A stretch of 15,389 nucleotides of DNA, taken from assembly GCA_903826715.1 (NCBI GenBank), contig CAIKFN010000091.1:1-15389 (forward strand). The letters are read 5' to 3'. Of this stretch, positions 7,644 through 14,350 are shown piece by piece. The position numbers were made by a program, and so were the translations under genes. Origin of the DNA: an uncultured Actinomycetes bacterium. GTDB lineage: Bacteria > Actinomycetota > Acidimicrobiia > Acidimicrobiales > RAAP-2. The notes beneath the pieces were generated by a model that saw nothing but the letters and a program-made list of their open reading frames with translations, had not been told where the DNA came from and did not search any database. Each line of letters opens with the position of its first letter. Positions within the stretch are counted from its first letter, which is position 1.

Positions 7644-8521
7644 GTTCGCTTCGCATCTTGGTTGTAGGAGATGCGATGCTTGATGTTGTTGTTCAGCCCA
7701 AGGGTGCTATTGCGCAAACAAGTGATACACCTACCACTGTTCGAATGAGTCGTGGCGGCGCAGCGGCAAATCTTGCGGTAACGCTCGCAAAGAGTAGTCA
7801 CGATGTTTATTTTCTGGGTGTTGTTGCTAACGATCTACCAGGGAAAATGTTTTATGAAGAACTAATTCGTGGTGGAGTAACACCAGTTCTTCAAAATGCC
7901 AAAGGATCAACCGGGGTAGTAGTTGCAATGATTGCAAGTGATGGACAACGCGCCATGCTTACAGATCGTGGCGTCAATTCACTCATCTCCATTGATTTTG
8001 CCATTGAGCAGATAGAAACAGGATTTGATCATGTCCACATTTCTGGCTACACGTTTCTTGATCCAGCCACTTCGGTAGTTGGAGAAAAATTGCTTCGATA
8101 TTGTGATGAACACAAGATTTCATCGTCGGTTGATGTGTGCTCTCTTGCACCACTACAGAAGATGGGTGTCCAAAACTTTCTAAGCGCAGTCGAGGGTGCC
8201 GCTATCTTCTTTGCGAATGAAGAAGAAGCTTTGGCGGTTACTCAAACTTCTGAGATTGATGCTGCCTTGAGTTCCCTACAATCTTCATTCAGCGAAGTTG
8301 TTGTAACCCGCGGGGCTAAAGGCGCAGTAGCTGCGAGAAATGATGCGAGCTTTAGTGTGCCTTCGCAGAGCAAAGAAGTCCTTGATACGACTGGTGCAGG
8401 TGACGCCTCAACAGGTGCATACCTTGCGGCGAGATTGGACGGTAACGATGTCGATACTGCACTCGATAAGGCAATGGCAGCAGCAGCAATTGTTGTACGT
8501 GGACTCGGTTCACTCGGCTAG
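7640..8521 (+). CDS. psuK: PfkB-family kinase, probable pseudouridine kinase
   Basis: A ribokinase/PfkB-family sugar kinase of 293 residues. The N-terminal strand ILVVGDAMLDVVV starts near residue 6, and the substrate-side glycine pair is in RMSRGGAAANLA (35-46). VVTRGAKGAV is near 221-230, and the C-terminal signature DTTGAGDASTGAYLAA carries the catalytic base Asp255 and the anion hole GAGD. The family alone does not fix the substrate. The four-base ATGA overlap with psuG makes pseudouridine to pseudouridine 5'-phosphate by far the best assignment, and the pair together completes the pathway. A terminator after the gene is not convincing: a 5-bp hairpin (8543-8558) precedes a short T run. 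Confidence 0.85.
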   Translation: MSSLRILVVGDAMLDVVVQPKGAIAQTSDTPTTVRMSRGGAAANLAVTLAKSSHDVYFLGVVANDLPGKMFYEELIRGGVTPVLQNAKGSTGVVVAMIASDGQRAMLTDRGVNSLISIDFAIEQIETGFDHVHISGYTFLDPATSVVGEKLLRYCDEHKISSSVDVCSLAPLQKMGVQNFLSAVEGAAIFFANEEEALAVTQTSEIDAALSSLQSSFSEVVVTRGAKGAVAARNDASFSVPSQSKEVLDTTGAGDASTGAYLAARLDGNDVDTALDKAMAAAAIVVRGLGSLG

Positions 8522-8708
8522 CAAGAGCCAAGGTAAGCCATAAGTTCCTTTTTGAACTGAATTTTCAGATGTGATTGAGTAGTAATTTCCCTGGTCGCCA
8601 GTTCTCCCACCAGCCAGTCCACCTCAGATGCCCATGTTTCCAATGAAATAAAGGTTTTTCGGGTGCTCTTTGAGCGCAACTTTGAAGCGTTTCGGCTAAT
8701 GTCGCACC

Positions 8709-8723
8709 TATAACAAATTGTTA
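8709..8723 (+). promoter_or_regulatory. Candidate -10 box overlapped by a palindromic operator
   Basis: TATAAC at 8709-8714 is the best -10-like hexamer upstream of the transporter. It runs into TAACAAATTGTTA at 8711-8723, a perfect 6-1-6 inverted repeat. A dyad across the -10/start region is the usual layout for repression by a dimeric regulator, so this could be the nucleoside-responsive switch of the transporter. No well-placed -35 is visible (TTGAAG at 8682-8687 is too far at 21 bases), and no regulator gene is in the window. Function is inferred only. Confidence 0.35.
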
Positions 8724-8783
8724 GTGAACGTTAAGTGACAGTGATGTGTCGGCTCGTGTTACTTAGCTTGGAACTAGATCTTC

Positions 8784-8792
8784 GGAGGAGGA
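8784..8792 (+). promoter_or_regulatory. Strong ribosome binding site deciding the start of the binding-protein gene
   Basis: GGAGGAGGA lies just before ATG 8795, with the first GGAGG ending six bases upstream. It is the strongest Shine-Dalgarno in the window. It fixes the start at 8795 rather than at the in-frame codon at 8735, whose extra residues would spoil the signal peptide. It fits high expression of a periplasmic-type binding protein. Confidence 0.8.
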
Positions 8793-8794
8793 TT

Positions 8795-9976
8795 ATGAAT
8801 AAAGTAATTAAATCGCTGGGTGCTCGTCGCTTAGCTTCAGTAATGGGTGCTGCTGTGCTTGTAGTTTCGTGCACGACAGTAGTTGCAAGTGCTTCAACAA
8901 TGAAGGCTCACACAGCCGCGAATGTTCGTGCTTGTGTTGTTACTGACACTGGTGGACTTAACGACAAGTCGTTCAATGCTTCTGCATACGCAGGACTTCT
9001 ACAGGGTGCAGCAGCGAACAAGAACGTAACGCCACTCGTAGTTTCAACTCCAACTAATGGAGCTGAGTCTGACTACGACCAAGAAATTTCTTCATTCGTG
9101 GCACAGAAGTGCAACATCATCATTGGTGTTGGCTACTTGATGGCTGACGCTATTTGGAACGCAGCTGTGAAGAATCCAACAGTTCACTTCGCGATTGTTG
9201 ACAGTGGCAACACCAGCCCTGGAAACGATGGCATCGCCGTTGCTCCAACTACTGGAACAACTGCAACAAACAATATCCTTGGTCTTACTTACAACACACA
9301 GGAAGACGCATTCCTTGGTGGATATGAAGCTGCTGCTTATGCAGTATCAGTAAACCCAGCCGCTCCAAAGGTTGCAACCTATGGAGGAATGCAGTTCGGA
9401 TCTGTAACTGCTTACATGGACGGTTACTACGAAGGTGCGATGTACTACAACACCACCGTTAAGCCAAAGCACGCTGTAAAGGTTCTTGGCTGGGACTTGA
9501 AGACCCAAAAAGGAACATTCATTGGAAGCTTTAACGACCAAGCAACTGCTCGTACAGACACCACAGCATTCCTCGCAGCTGGAGCCACAACCGTGTTCCC
9601 AGTTGCTGGAAACGATGGGCTTGGTACCACGGCTGCAGTCCGTACGTGGAACGCGGCTGCATCACACAAGATTAAGGCAAACGCTGAGTGGGTTGACACT
9701 GATGGTTGCATCAGCGACGCGCCAGACTGCAGCCTGTTTCTTAACTCTGTAACTAAGGGTGTCGCTGCATCTGTAAATGCTGCAGTAACCGCAGAAGCTA
9801 CTGGCACATTTGCTGGTGGACTCTACGTGGGTACTCTCAAAAACGGTGGAGCTGCATTTGCACAGGACCTTTCAAGCCCAATGGCTAAGAAGTTGTCAGC
9901 ATCAGTTCTAACTGCAGTTGCAGGGATTGCTGCAAAGATCAAGAACGGAACCATCAAGGTTACCGTCGGCGGTTGA
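8795..9976 (+). CDS. BMP-family nucleoside-binding (lipo)protein of an ABC transporter
   Basis: Extracytoplasmic substrate-binding protein of the BMP/PnrA (Med, TmpC) family, whose characterised members bind nucleosides. The start at 8795 gives 393 residues beginning MNKVIKSLGARRLAS, a basic n-region followed by a hydrophobic core (about 14-31). VVSC at 23-26 satisfies the lipobox, so Cys26 may be lipidated; an alternative type I cleavage after ASA near residue 33 is also possible. The mature domain opens with the family motif ACVVTDTGGLNDKSFNASAYAG (47-66). DYDQEISSFVAQ and IIGVGYLMADAI follow, as in BMP proteins. Its neighbours are a double ATPase and two permeases of the same transporter type, and the pseudouridine genes lie just upstream. 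It is rich in Ala, Thr and Asn with favoured codons, as expected for an abundant protein. Exact substrate range is inferred. Confidence 0.93.
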   Translation: MNKVIKSLGARRLASVMGAAVLVVSCTTVVASASTMKAHTAANVRACVVTDTGGLNDKSFNASAYAGLLQGAAANKNVTPLVVSTPTNGAESDYDQEISSFVAQKCNIIIGVGYLMADAIWNAAVKNPTVHFAIVDSGNTSPGNDGIAVAPTTGTTATNNILGLTYNTQEDAFLGGYEAAAYAVSVNPAAPKVATYGGMQFGSVTAYMDGYYEGAMYYNTTVKPKHAVKVLGWDLKTQKGTFIGSFNDQATARTDTTAFLAAGATTVFPVAGNDGLGTTAAVRTWNAAASHKIKANAEWVDTDGCISDAPDCSLFLNSVTKGVAASVNAAVTAEATGTFAGGLYVGTLKNGGAAFAQDLSSPMAKKLSASVLTAVAGIAAKIKNGTIKVTVGG

Positions 9977-9997
9977 TTAGTCTTTTGAAGTTGTAAT

Positions 9998-10041
9998 AAA
10001 TCTATTAGGGCCGAGCCAGTTGGCTCGGCCCTAATAGATTT
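9998..10041 (+). terminator. Perfect 20-bp stem-loop between binding protein and ATPase genes
   Basis: Two 20-base arms (9998-10017 and 10022-10041) pair perfectly around an AGTT loop, with a GC-rich top (GGGCCGAGCC) and an A/T-rich base. The right arm ends in TTT, followed by TC and then A's. It is shaped like an intrinsic terminator, 21 bases after the binding-protein stop and 27 before the ATPase start. The genes downstream belong to the same transporter, so I infer partial termination or 3'-end protection. Either would raise the amount of binding-protein mRNA over that of the ATPase and permeases. Confidence 0.8.
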
Positions 10042-10068
10042 TCAAAGCAGTTAACGACGGAATCATAA

Positions 10069-11586
10069 ATGAAACTTGAATTACGTGGCATAACGAAGCG
10101 CTTCGGATCAATGACGGCTAATAGCAACGTGAACTTGGTGGTTAAGCCAGGTGAGATCCACTGTCTGCTTGGCGAAAACGGCGCTGGCAAATCAACGTTG
10201 ATGAACATCCTCTATGGCATGTTGACGCCGGACGAGGGACAAATACTTGTTAACGATGAAATTGTCACAATTCGTGACCCTAAAGACGCTGTCGCACACG
10301 GAATTGGAATGGTGCACCAACACTTCATGCTCATTCCAGTTTTTGATGTTGCTGACAATGTAATTCTTGGTTCTGAGCCCGTTAAGCCGTGGCCAGTTAT
10401 TGATTACAAAACTGCCATCGCTGAGCTACTGGTGCTCGCTGAAAAGTACGGCTTTGAAATTGACCCACGAGCTACCGTTGAAAACCTCCCAATTGGCACG
10501 CAGCAACGTGTCGAGATACTTAAAGCTCTAAGTCACGACGCATCGGTGTTAATTCTTGACGAACCAACTGCCGTGCTAACTCCGCAAGAGACTGATGCGT
10601 TCATGGTCATACTGCGCTCTTTAAAAGAGAGTGGCAAGTCCATTATTTTTATTACCCACAAGCTACGAGAAGTTTTAGAGATTGCTGATGTCATTACCGT
10701 AATGCGTCTCGGTGAAATTGTTGGAGTTACGACTCCCAGCGAAACTGACGAACGTGGTCTCGCAACCATGATGGTTGGACGTGAAGTGAATTTGGTGGTT
10801 GATAAGAACCCCGCGACACCTGGCGATGTTGTCCTTGATGTTAAAGATTTGTTTGTTGAAGATGAACGTGGACTTACGAGTGTTAAAGGCATTTCATTTG
10901 AAGTTCGTGCCGGTGAGATCTTGGCTGTTGCGGGAGTACAGGGCAATGGCCAGACCGAGCTCGTTGAAGCGCTCACTGGAATGCGCCGTCCATCGGGTGG
11001 TGAAGTAATTCTTAATAACGTAAATCTTCATGGAGAGTCTGTTCGAAAATTCCTTGATGCGGGCATTGGCCACGTTCCAGAAGACCGTCAGCGATTCGGT
11101 TTAGTTCTCTCTCTCTCGATATCTGACAACTTGGTTCTTGACCAGCTTGATGATCCGAAATTCCATAATCGATTTGGTCGCAATCTGAAAGCCATCAAAT
11201 TAAATGGCGAACAGCTACGCAAAGAGTTCGACATTCGTTCGCAGAGTGCCGAAGAGCCCGTCGGTGCTCTCTCGGGAGGCAATCAACAAAAGGTTGTTAT
11301 GGCACGCGAACTGTCACGCGAGCTTAAAATTTTAATCTGCTCACAACCAACGCGAGGACTAGATGTTGGCTCCATTGAGTTCATGCACCGCCAAATTGTG
11401 GCGATTCGTGACTCCGGAGTTGCGGTGATTATTGTGTCGAGCGAATTAGATGAAGTTGTTGCTCTAGGCGACCGGATCGCTGTTTTATTTGATGGAGAGA
11501 TTCAAGACATCGTTCCTCCAAGCACTAGTCGTGAAGACCTCGGGCTTTTGATGGCAGGCGCGCACAGTAGAGAGGTGAGTGCATGA
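10069..11586 (+). CDS. ABC transporter ATPase with two nucleotide-binding domains (nucleoside/BMP type)
   Basis: A 505-residue fusion of two ABC domains, as in the ribose/nucleoside importer ATPases (RbsA-, NupA/BmpB-like). Domain 1 has Walker A GENGAGKST (35-43), Q-loop HQHF (83-86), a degenerate signature at NLPIGTQQRVEI (139-150), Walker B LILDEPT (161-167) and the switch His197. Domain 2 has a degenerate Walker A GVQGNGQTE (289-297, Lys replaced by Gln) and a good LSGGNQQ signature (401-407). Its Walker B is ICSQPTRGLD, with Gln in place of the catalytic Glu. This asymmetric pattern is normal for the subfamily: one composite ATP site is catalytic. It sits downstream of the stem-loop with only a weak ribosome binding site, and overlaps the first permease by four bases (ATGA). 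It energises uptake of the ligand captured by the upstream binding protein. Confidence 0.95.
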   Translation: MKLELRGITKRFGSMTANSNVNLVVKPGEIHCLLGENGAGKSTLMNILYGMLTPDEGQILVNDEIVTIRDPKDAVAHGIGMVHQHFMLIPVFDVADNVILGSEPVKPWPVIDYKTAIAELLVLAEKYGFEIDPRATVENLPIGTQQRVEILKALSHDASVLILDEPTAVLTPQETDAFMVILRSLKESGKSIIFITHKLREVLEIADVITVMRLGEIVGVTTPSETDERGLATMMVGREVNLVVDKNPATPGDVVLDVKDLFVEDERGLTSVKGISFEVRAGEILAVAGVQGNGQTELVEALTGMRRPSGGEVILNNVNLHGESVRKFLDAGIGHVPEDRQRFGLVLSLSISDNLVLDQLDDPKFHNRFGRNLKAIKLNGEQLRKEFDIRSQSAEEPVGALSGGNQQKVVMARELSRELKILICSQPTRGLDVGSIEFMHRQIVAIRDSGVAVIIVSSELDEVVALGDRIAVLFDGEIQDIVPPSTSREDLGLLMAGAHSREVSA

Positions 11587-12848
11587 CGGACACTGCCACT
11601 CGACCTCCACAAATCGGTCGAATAGTGCATTTCGCTCTTCGAGCACGCCAGGCGAACATGTTCCTTGTGCTGCTGTTCTCATTGTTTATTGGCTTGGTGT
11701 TTGGTGGTTTCTTAATCATCTTGACCACTCCAGCATTAATGACATCGTGGGGCCATTTCTTTTCTCACCCCGGAGGCACAATCTCCAGCAGCTTTAACAC
11801 TATTTGGTTTGCGTACGAGCAGTTGTTTCAGGGCGCTCTAGTCAACTTCCACTCACTTCGTTTGCTAATTGATAATCCTTCAAAAATAAATCTTGCAAAC
11901 GTCCTTGCGCCACTATCTGGAACTCTTACGTACGCCACACCGCTTATTGTCGCCGGCCTAGGACTTGCCATTGGATTTCGAAGCTCACTGTTTAACATTG
12001 GTGGTCAGGGTCAAGTAATTGTTGGTGGAGTTCTTGCACTGTTAGTTAGCATTTCATTCAACTTGCCTCCTTTCTTTCAAGTCACACTAGAAATAATTGC
12101 TGCAGTTATCGGTGGTGCATTGGTAGCGGGTCTCGCCGGTGTGCTGAAGGCCTACACCGGGGCACACGAGGTGATTGTCACGATGATGAGCAATTACACA
12201 ATGGTGTTAATTCTTGGCTACCTGCTCATTACGTCGGTCTTTGCTCGGCCAGGAGTTCATGATGGGGCATCAAAAGCAATCGAAGTTTCGGGGCAATTGC
12301 CCTACTTTTTGTCACATCTGAACAGCGCGCTACTTTTAAATTTTGGATTCCCGATTGCTTTTGTGACGGTACTTGCAGTGCAGTGGTTCTTCAACCGGTC
12401 TAAGACCGGGTTCCAGCTCCTCATGGTTGGTCAGAATCCTGATGCTGCTCGAGTTGCTGGAATTTTCTCGCGCCGCTCGATCATCATCTGCATGGCACTC
12501 AGTGGAGCGCTACTAGGGCTTGCGGGCATGTTGAAGATAACTGGTGTTGATCACCTAGCAACCCCAAACTTCGGTGGTTCGTATGGTTTTGACGCAATCA
12601 CAGTGGCGCTACTTGGACGTAATAAGCCTTGGGGTGTCTTCTTTGGTGCAATTTTCTTTGGCGTAATGTACACCGGTGGAGCAGCAATGCAGGCGTTCAC
12701 CCCTACGAACATTCAGTTCTCACTTTCTCAAGTGATCCAAGCGGTGGTTGTTTTCTGCGTTGCTACACCAGCACTGGTTATAGAGGCGTTCAGACTTCGT
12801 GATGGGGCAAGCTTGATTTCTACGAACGGATCAGGAGGATGGGTCTAA
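11583..12848 (+). CDS. ABC transporter permease 1 (nucleoside/BMP type)
   Basis: Integral membrane subunit of the BPD_transp_2 family (BmpC/NupP-like), 421 residues. One N-terminal membrane segment (about 25-48) precedes a hydrophilic stretch of about 60 residues. The conserved core then begins, TATPLIVAGLGLAIGFRSS followed by LFNIGGQGQVIVGG, and GAHEVIVTMMSNY (193-205) matches the usual GANEVI..LMLN motif. The cytoplasmic ATPase-coupling loop is GFQLLMVGQNPDAARVAGI (276-294). Further hydrophobic segments follow to about residue 400. A good Shine-Dalgarno, GAGGTGAG, lies at 11572-11579, four bases before the ATG. It overlaps both neighbours and is expected to form the channel as a heterodimer with permease 2. 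Confidence 0.93.
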   Translation: MTDTATRPPQIGRIVHFALRARQANMFLVLLFSLFIGLVFGGFLIILTTPALMTSWGHFFSHPGGTISSSFNTIWFAYEQLFQGALVNFHSLRLLIDNPSKINLANVLAPLSGTLTYATPLIVAGLGLAIGFRSSLFNIGGQGQVIVGGVLALLVSISFNLPPFFQVTLEIIAAVIGGALVAGLAGVLKAYTGAHEVIVTMMSNYTMVLILGYLLITSVFARPGVHDGASKAIEVSGQLPYFLSHLNSALLLNFGFPIAFVTVLAVQWFFNRSKTGFQLLMVGQNPDAARVAGIFSRRSIIICMALSGALLGLAGMLKITGVDHLATPNFGGSYGFDAITVALLGRNKPWGVFFGAIFFGVMYTGGAAMQAFTPTNIQFSLSQVIQAVVVFCVATPALVIEAFRLRDGASLISTNGSGGWV

Positions 12849-14347
12849 TGGCTACTGTGTCAAAAGAAATCGTTACCCTCAGCAACATTCGAGTCGTTTC
12901 TCGTGCTCGCTCACTTGCATATGGGATTGCATTGATGGTGCTCGGAGCCATAGAAATTCTTTGGTACGGAGGGGCTAGTTCCAAGCTCAACACCATTGTG
13001 CAACTTGGCTACAACACCGCAACAGTTATGCCAGCTGTTGGCGCAGTATGGCGAATCGCGTTGTTATTAATTGGGGGTGGCATTACGTACCTCGCAATAA
13101 AGCCGCAAACACTTGCTTCTTTTGCTAAAGCCATCACAACAGTTCGTGGGTTACGCAGTGTTGCCGCGATTGTTGGTGCGTACCTCGTGATTTGGCCTGT
13201 TTTGTTATGGGCTGGGGTTAACCACGGTGGACAGTTGCGTACTTTTAGCCTGCCGGTTGCAACGACTGGTTATGTACTCGGAGCAGTCAGCATTGCAACG
13301 GGAGTCCTTATGGCTTGGCGCAGAGTAGACCGCTCTGCTTCAGGGCTGCTGTACGGCGGTCTTATCGTCTTCATGTTGGGCTTCTTAATCTGGGTTGCGC
13401 GTGGCAGCCTTCCTCTTCAGCTCACGGGGATTCTGGCGAGCGCGGTTGCAGTTTCGACATTCCTCATCTTTGGATCAGTTTCAGGAACTCTGTGTGAACG
13501 AGCTGGAGTTGTAAACATCGCCATAGAAGGACAGTTCATGGCAGGAGCACTCTCATCAGTCGTGTTCGTAAGTGTGTTTCATGGTTCGGGGATGTCAAAG
13601 ACATTGGCATTGCTACTCGCCGGATTATTCGGTGCACTTTTCGGATGGGTTTTGGCCGTAATGGCACTTCGTTACCAAGCAAATCAAGTCATTGTTGGAG
13701 TTGTAATTGTTGCATTTTGCACCGCAATGTCACAATTTTTAATGACCCAGGTTCTCGATGTGCACCAAAATCTCAACGGTTCATTTGGACTTCCTGTGTG
13801 GTCGGTCCCAGTCCTCTCAAAAATTCCAGTACTCGGACCTGTGCTCTTTGACCAAAATGTACTTGTCTTCTTCGCCTTTGCGGTAGTTATCATCTCAAGC
13901 TTTGTTCTCTTTCGAACACGATGGGGACTTCGCGTTCGCTCAGTTGGTGAAAAGCCAATTGCGTCAGAGACGGTTGGAATTGACGTCATTCGCATGCGTT
14001 ACAGTGCTGTAATCATTGGTGGGTTCGTCGCAGGAATTGGTGGTGCAGGATTTACACTAGGCCCAGGGTCGTCATTCAATTACGGAATGACTTCGGGCTA
14101 CGGATACATTGCCCTCGCAATCATGATCTTTGGACGCTGGCGCCCATATGGTGCATTGATGGCATCGCTTCTCTTTGGATTCACAATTGCACTTAGTGCA
14201 AATTTGAATCTCTACCTAGGCCAGCTCGTTATCCCACAGCAGTTCATCAGTGCGTTGCCGTACGTGATTACTATTCTCGTAGTCTCTGGTGTGGTTGGTC
14301 GAATTCGTCCACCCGCAGCCGACGGAGTTCCGTTTCAGCGCAACTAA
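12848..14347 (+). CDS. ABC transporter permease 2 with extended N-terminal membrane domain
   Basis: Second BPD_transp_2 permease, 499 residues from ATG 12848. That start is preferred because it overlaps the previous stop as TAATG and has AGGAGG at 12833-12838, nine bases upstream. The in-frame ATG at 12839 would sit directly against the Shine-Dalgarno. The transport core starts near residue 190: LPLQLTGILASAVAVSTF, then CERAGVVNIAIEGQFMAGA (the family's R.G..NIG.EG motif), YQANQVIVGVVI, the coupling loop GLRVRSVGEKPIASETVGID, and a Gly-rich region GGFVAGIGGAGF. Before the core lie about 190 residues with roughly five predicted membrane segments (near 25-42, 62-84, 104-124, 137-158, 165-185). 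Family members I know are about 300-430 residues, so this N-terminus is unusually long. The gene ends three bases from the convergent MFS gene. Confidence 0.9.
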   Translation: MATVSKEIVTLSNIRVVSRARSLAYGIALMVLGAIEILWYGGASSKLNTIVQLGYNTATVMPAVGAVWRIALLLIGGGITYLAIKPQTLASFAKAITTVRGLRSVAAIVGAYLVIWPVLLWAGVNHGGQLRTFSLPVATTGYVLGAVSIATGVLMAWRRVDRSASGLLYGGLIVFMLGFLIWVARGSLPLQLTGILASAVAVSTFLIFGSVSGTLCERAGVVNIAIEGQFMAGALSSVVFVSVFHGSGMSKTLALLLAGLFGALFGWVLAVMALRYQANQVIVGVVIVAFCTAMSQFLMTQVLDVHQNLNGSFGLPVWSVPVLSKIPVLGPVLFDQNVLVFFAFAVVIISSFVLFRTRWGLRVRSVGEKPIASETVGIDVIRMRYSAVIIGGFVAGIGGAGFTLGPGSSFNYGMTSGYGYIALAIMIFGRWRPYGALMASLLFGFTIALSANLNLYLGQLVIPQQFISALPYVITILVVSGVVGRIRPPAADGVPFQRN

Positions 14348-14350
14348 GTT

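Larger units (their letters stand above)
8522..8794. other. Largest intergenic region: leader and control region of the BMP transporter gene
   Basis: About 270 bases between psuK and the binding-protein gene, the only sizeable non-coding stretch in the window. The first third holds a weak hairpin (AGTTC / GAACT, 8543-8558) followed by a short T run. CTTTGA occurs twice, 12 bases apart (8668-8673 and 8680-8685). TATAAC at 8709-8714 resembles a -10 box, and the palindrome at 8711-8723 overlaps it. A strong purine-rich ribosome binding site lies at 8784-8792. If TATAAC is the -10, the leader is about 70 bases. I see no purine riboswitch core or tRNA. On the - strand a frame without methionine start encodes about 37 codons before a stop at the psuK end; I do not recognise it. 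Confidence 0.5.

Noticed and set aside
7316..7801. 161-codon open frame on - strand
   Set aside because: Antisense shadow of the psuG 3' part and psuK 5' part; low-complexity Ser/Ala translation and no recognisable motif.
8543..8568. Intrinsic terminator after psuK
   Set aside because: The stem is only five A/T-rich base pairs (AGTTC / GAACT) and the T run is short; too weak to call.
8735..8794. Upstream in-frame start for the BMP binding protein
   Set aside because: It would add 20 residues (MTVMCRLVLL...) ahead of a normal signal peptide and has no ribosome binding site, while ATG 8795 has a strong one.
8522..8794. Purine or other riboswitch upstream of the transporter
   Set aside because: I looked for the purine-aptamer conserved core and for other compact aptamer patterns and saw none; only a palindrome, short repeats and a ribosome binding site.
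12839..12847. ATG at 12839 as start of permease 2
   Set aside because: It lies directly against AGGAGG with no spacer; ATG 12848 has ideal spacing and the TAATG overlap with the previous stop.
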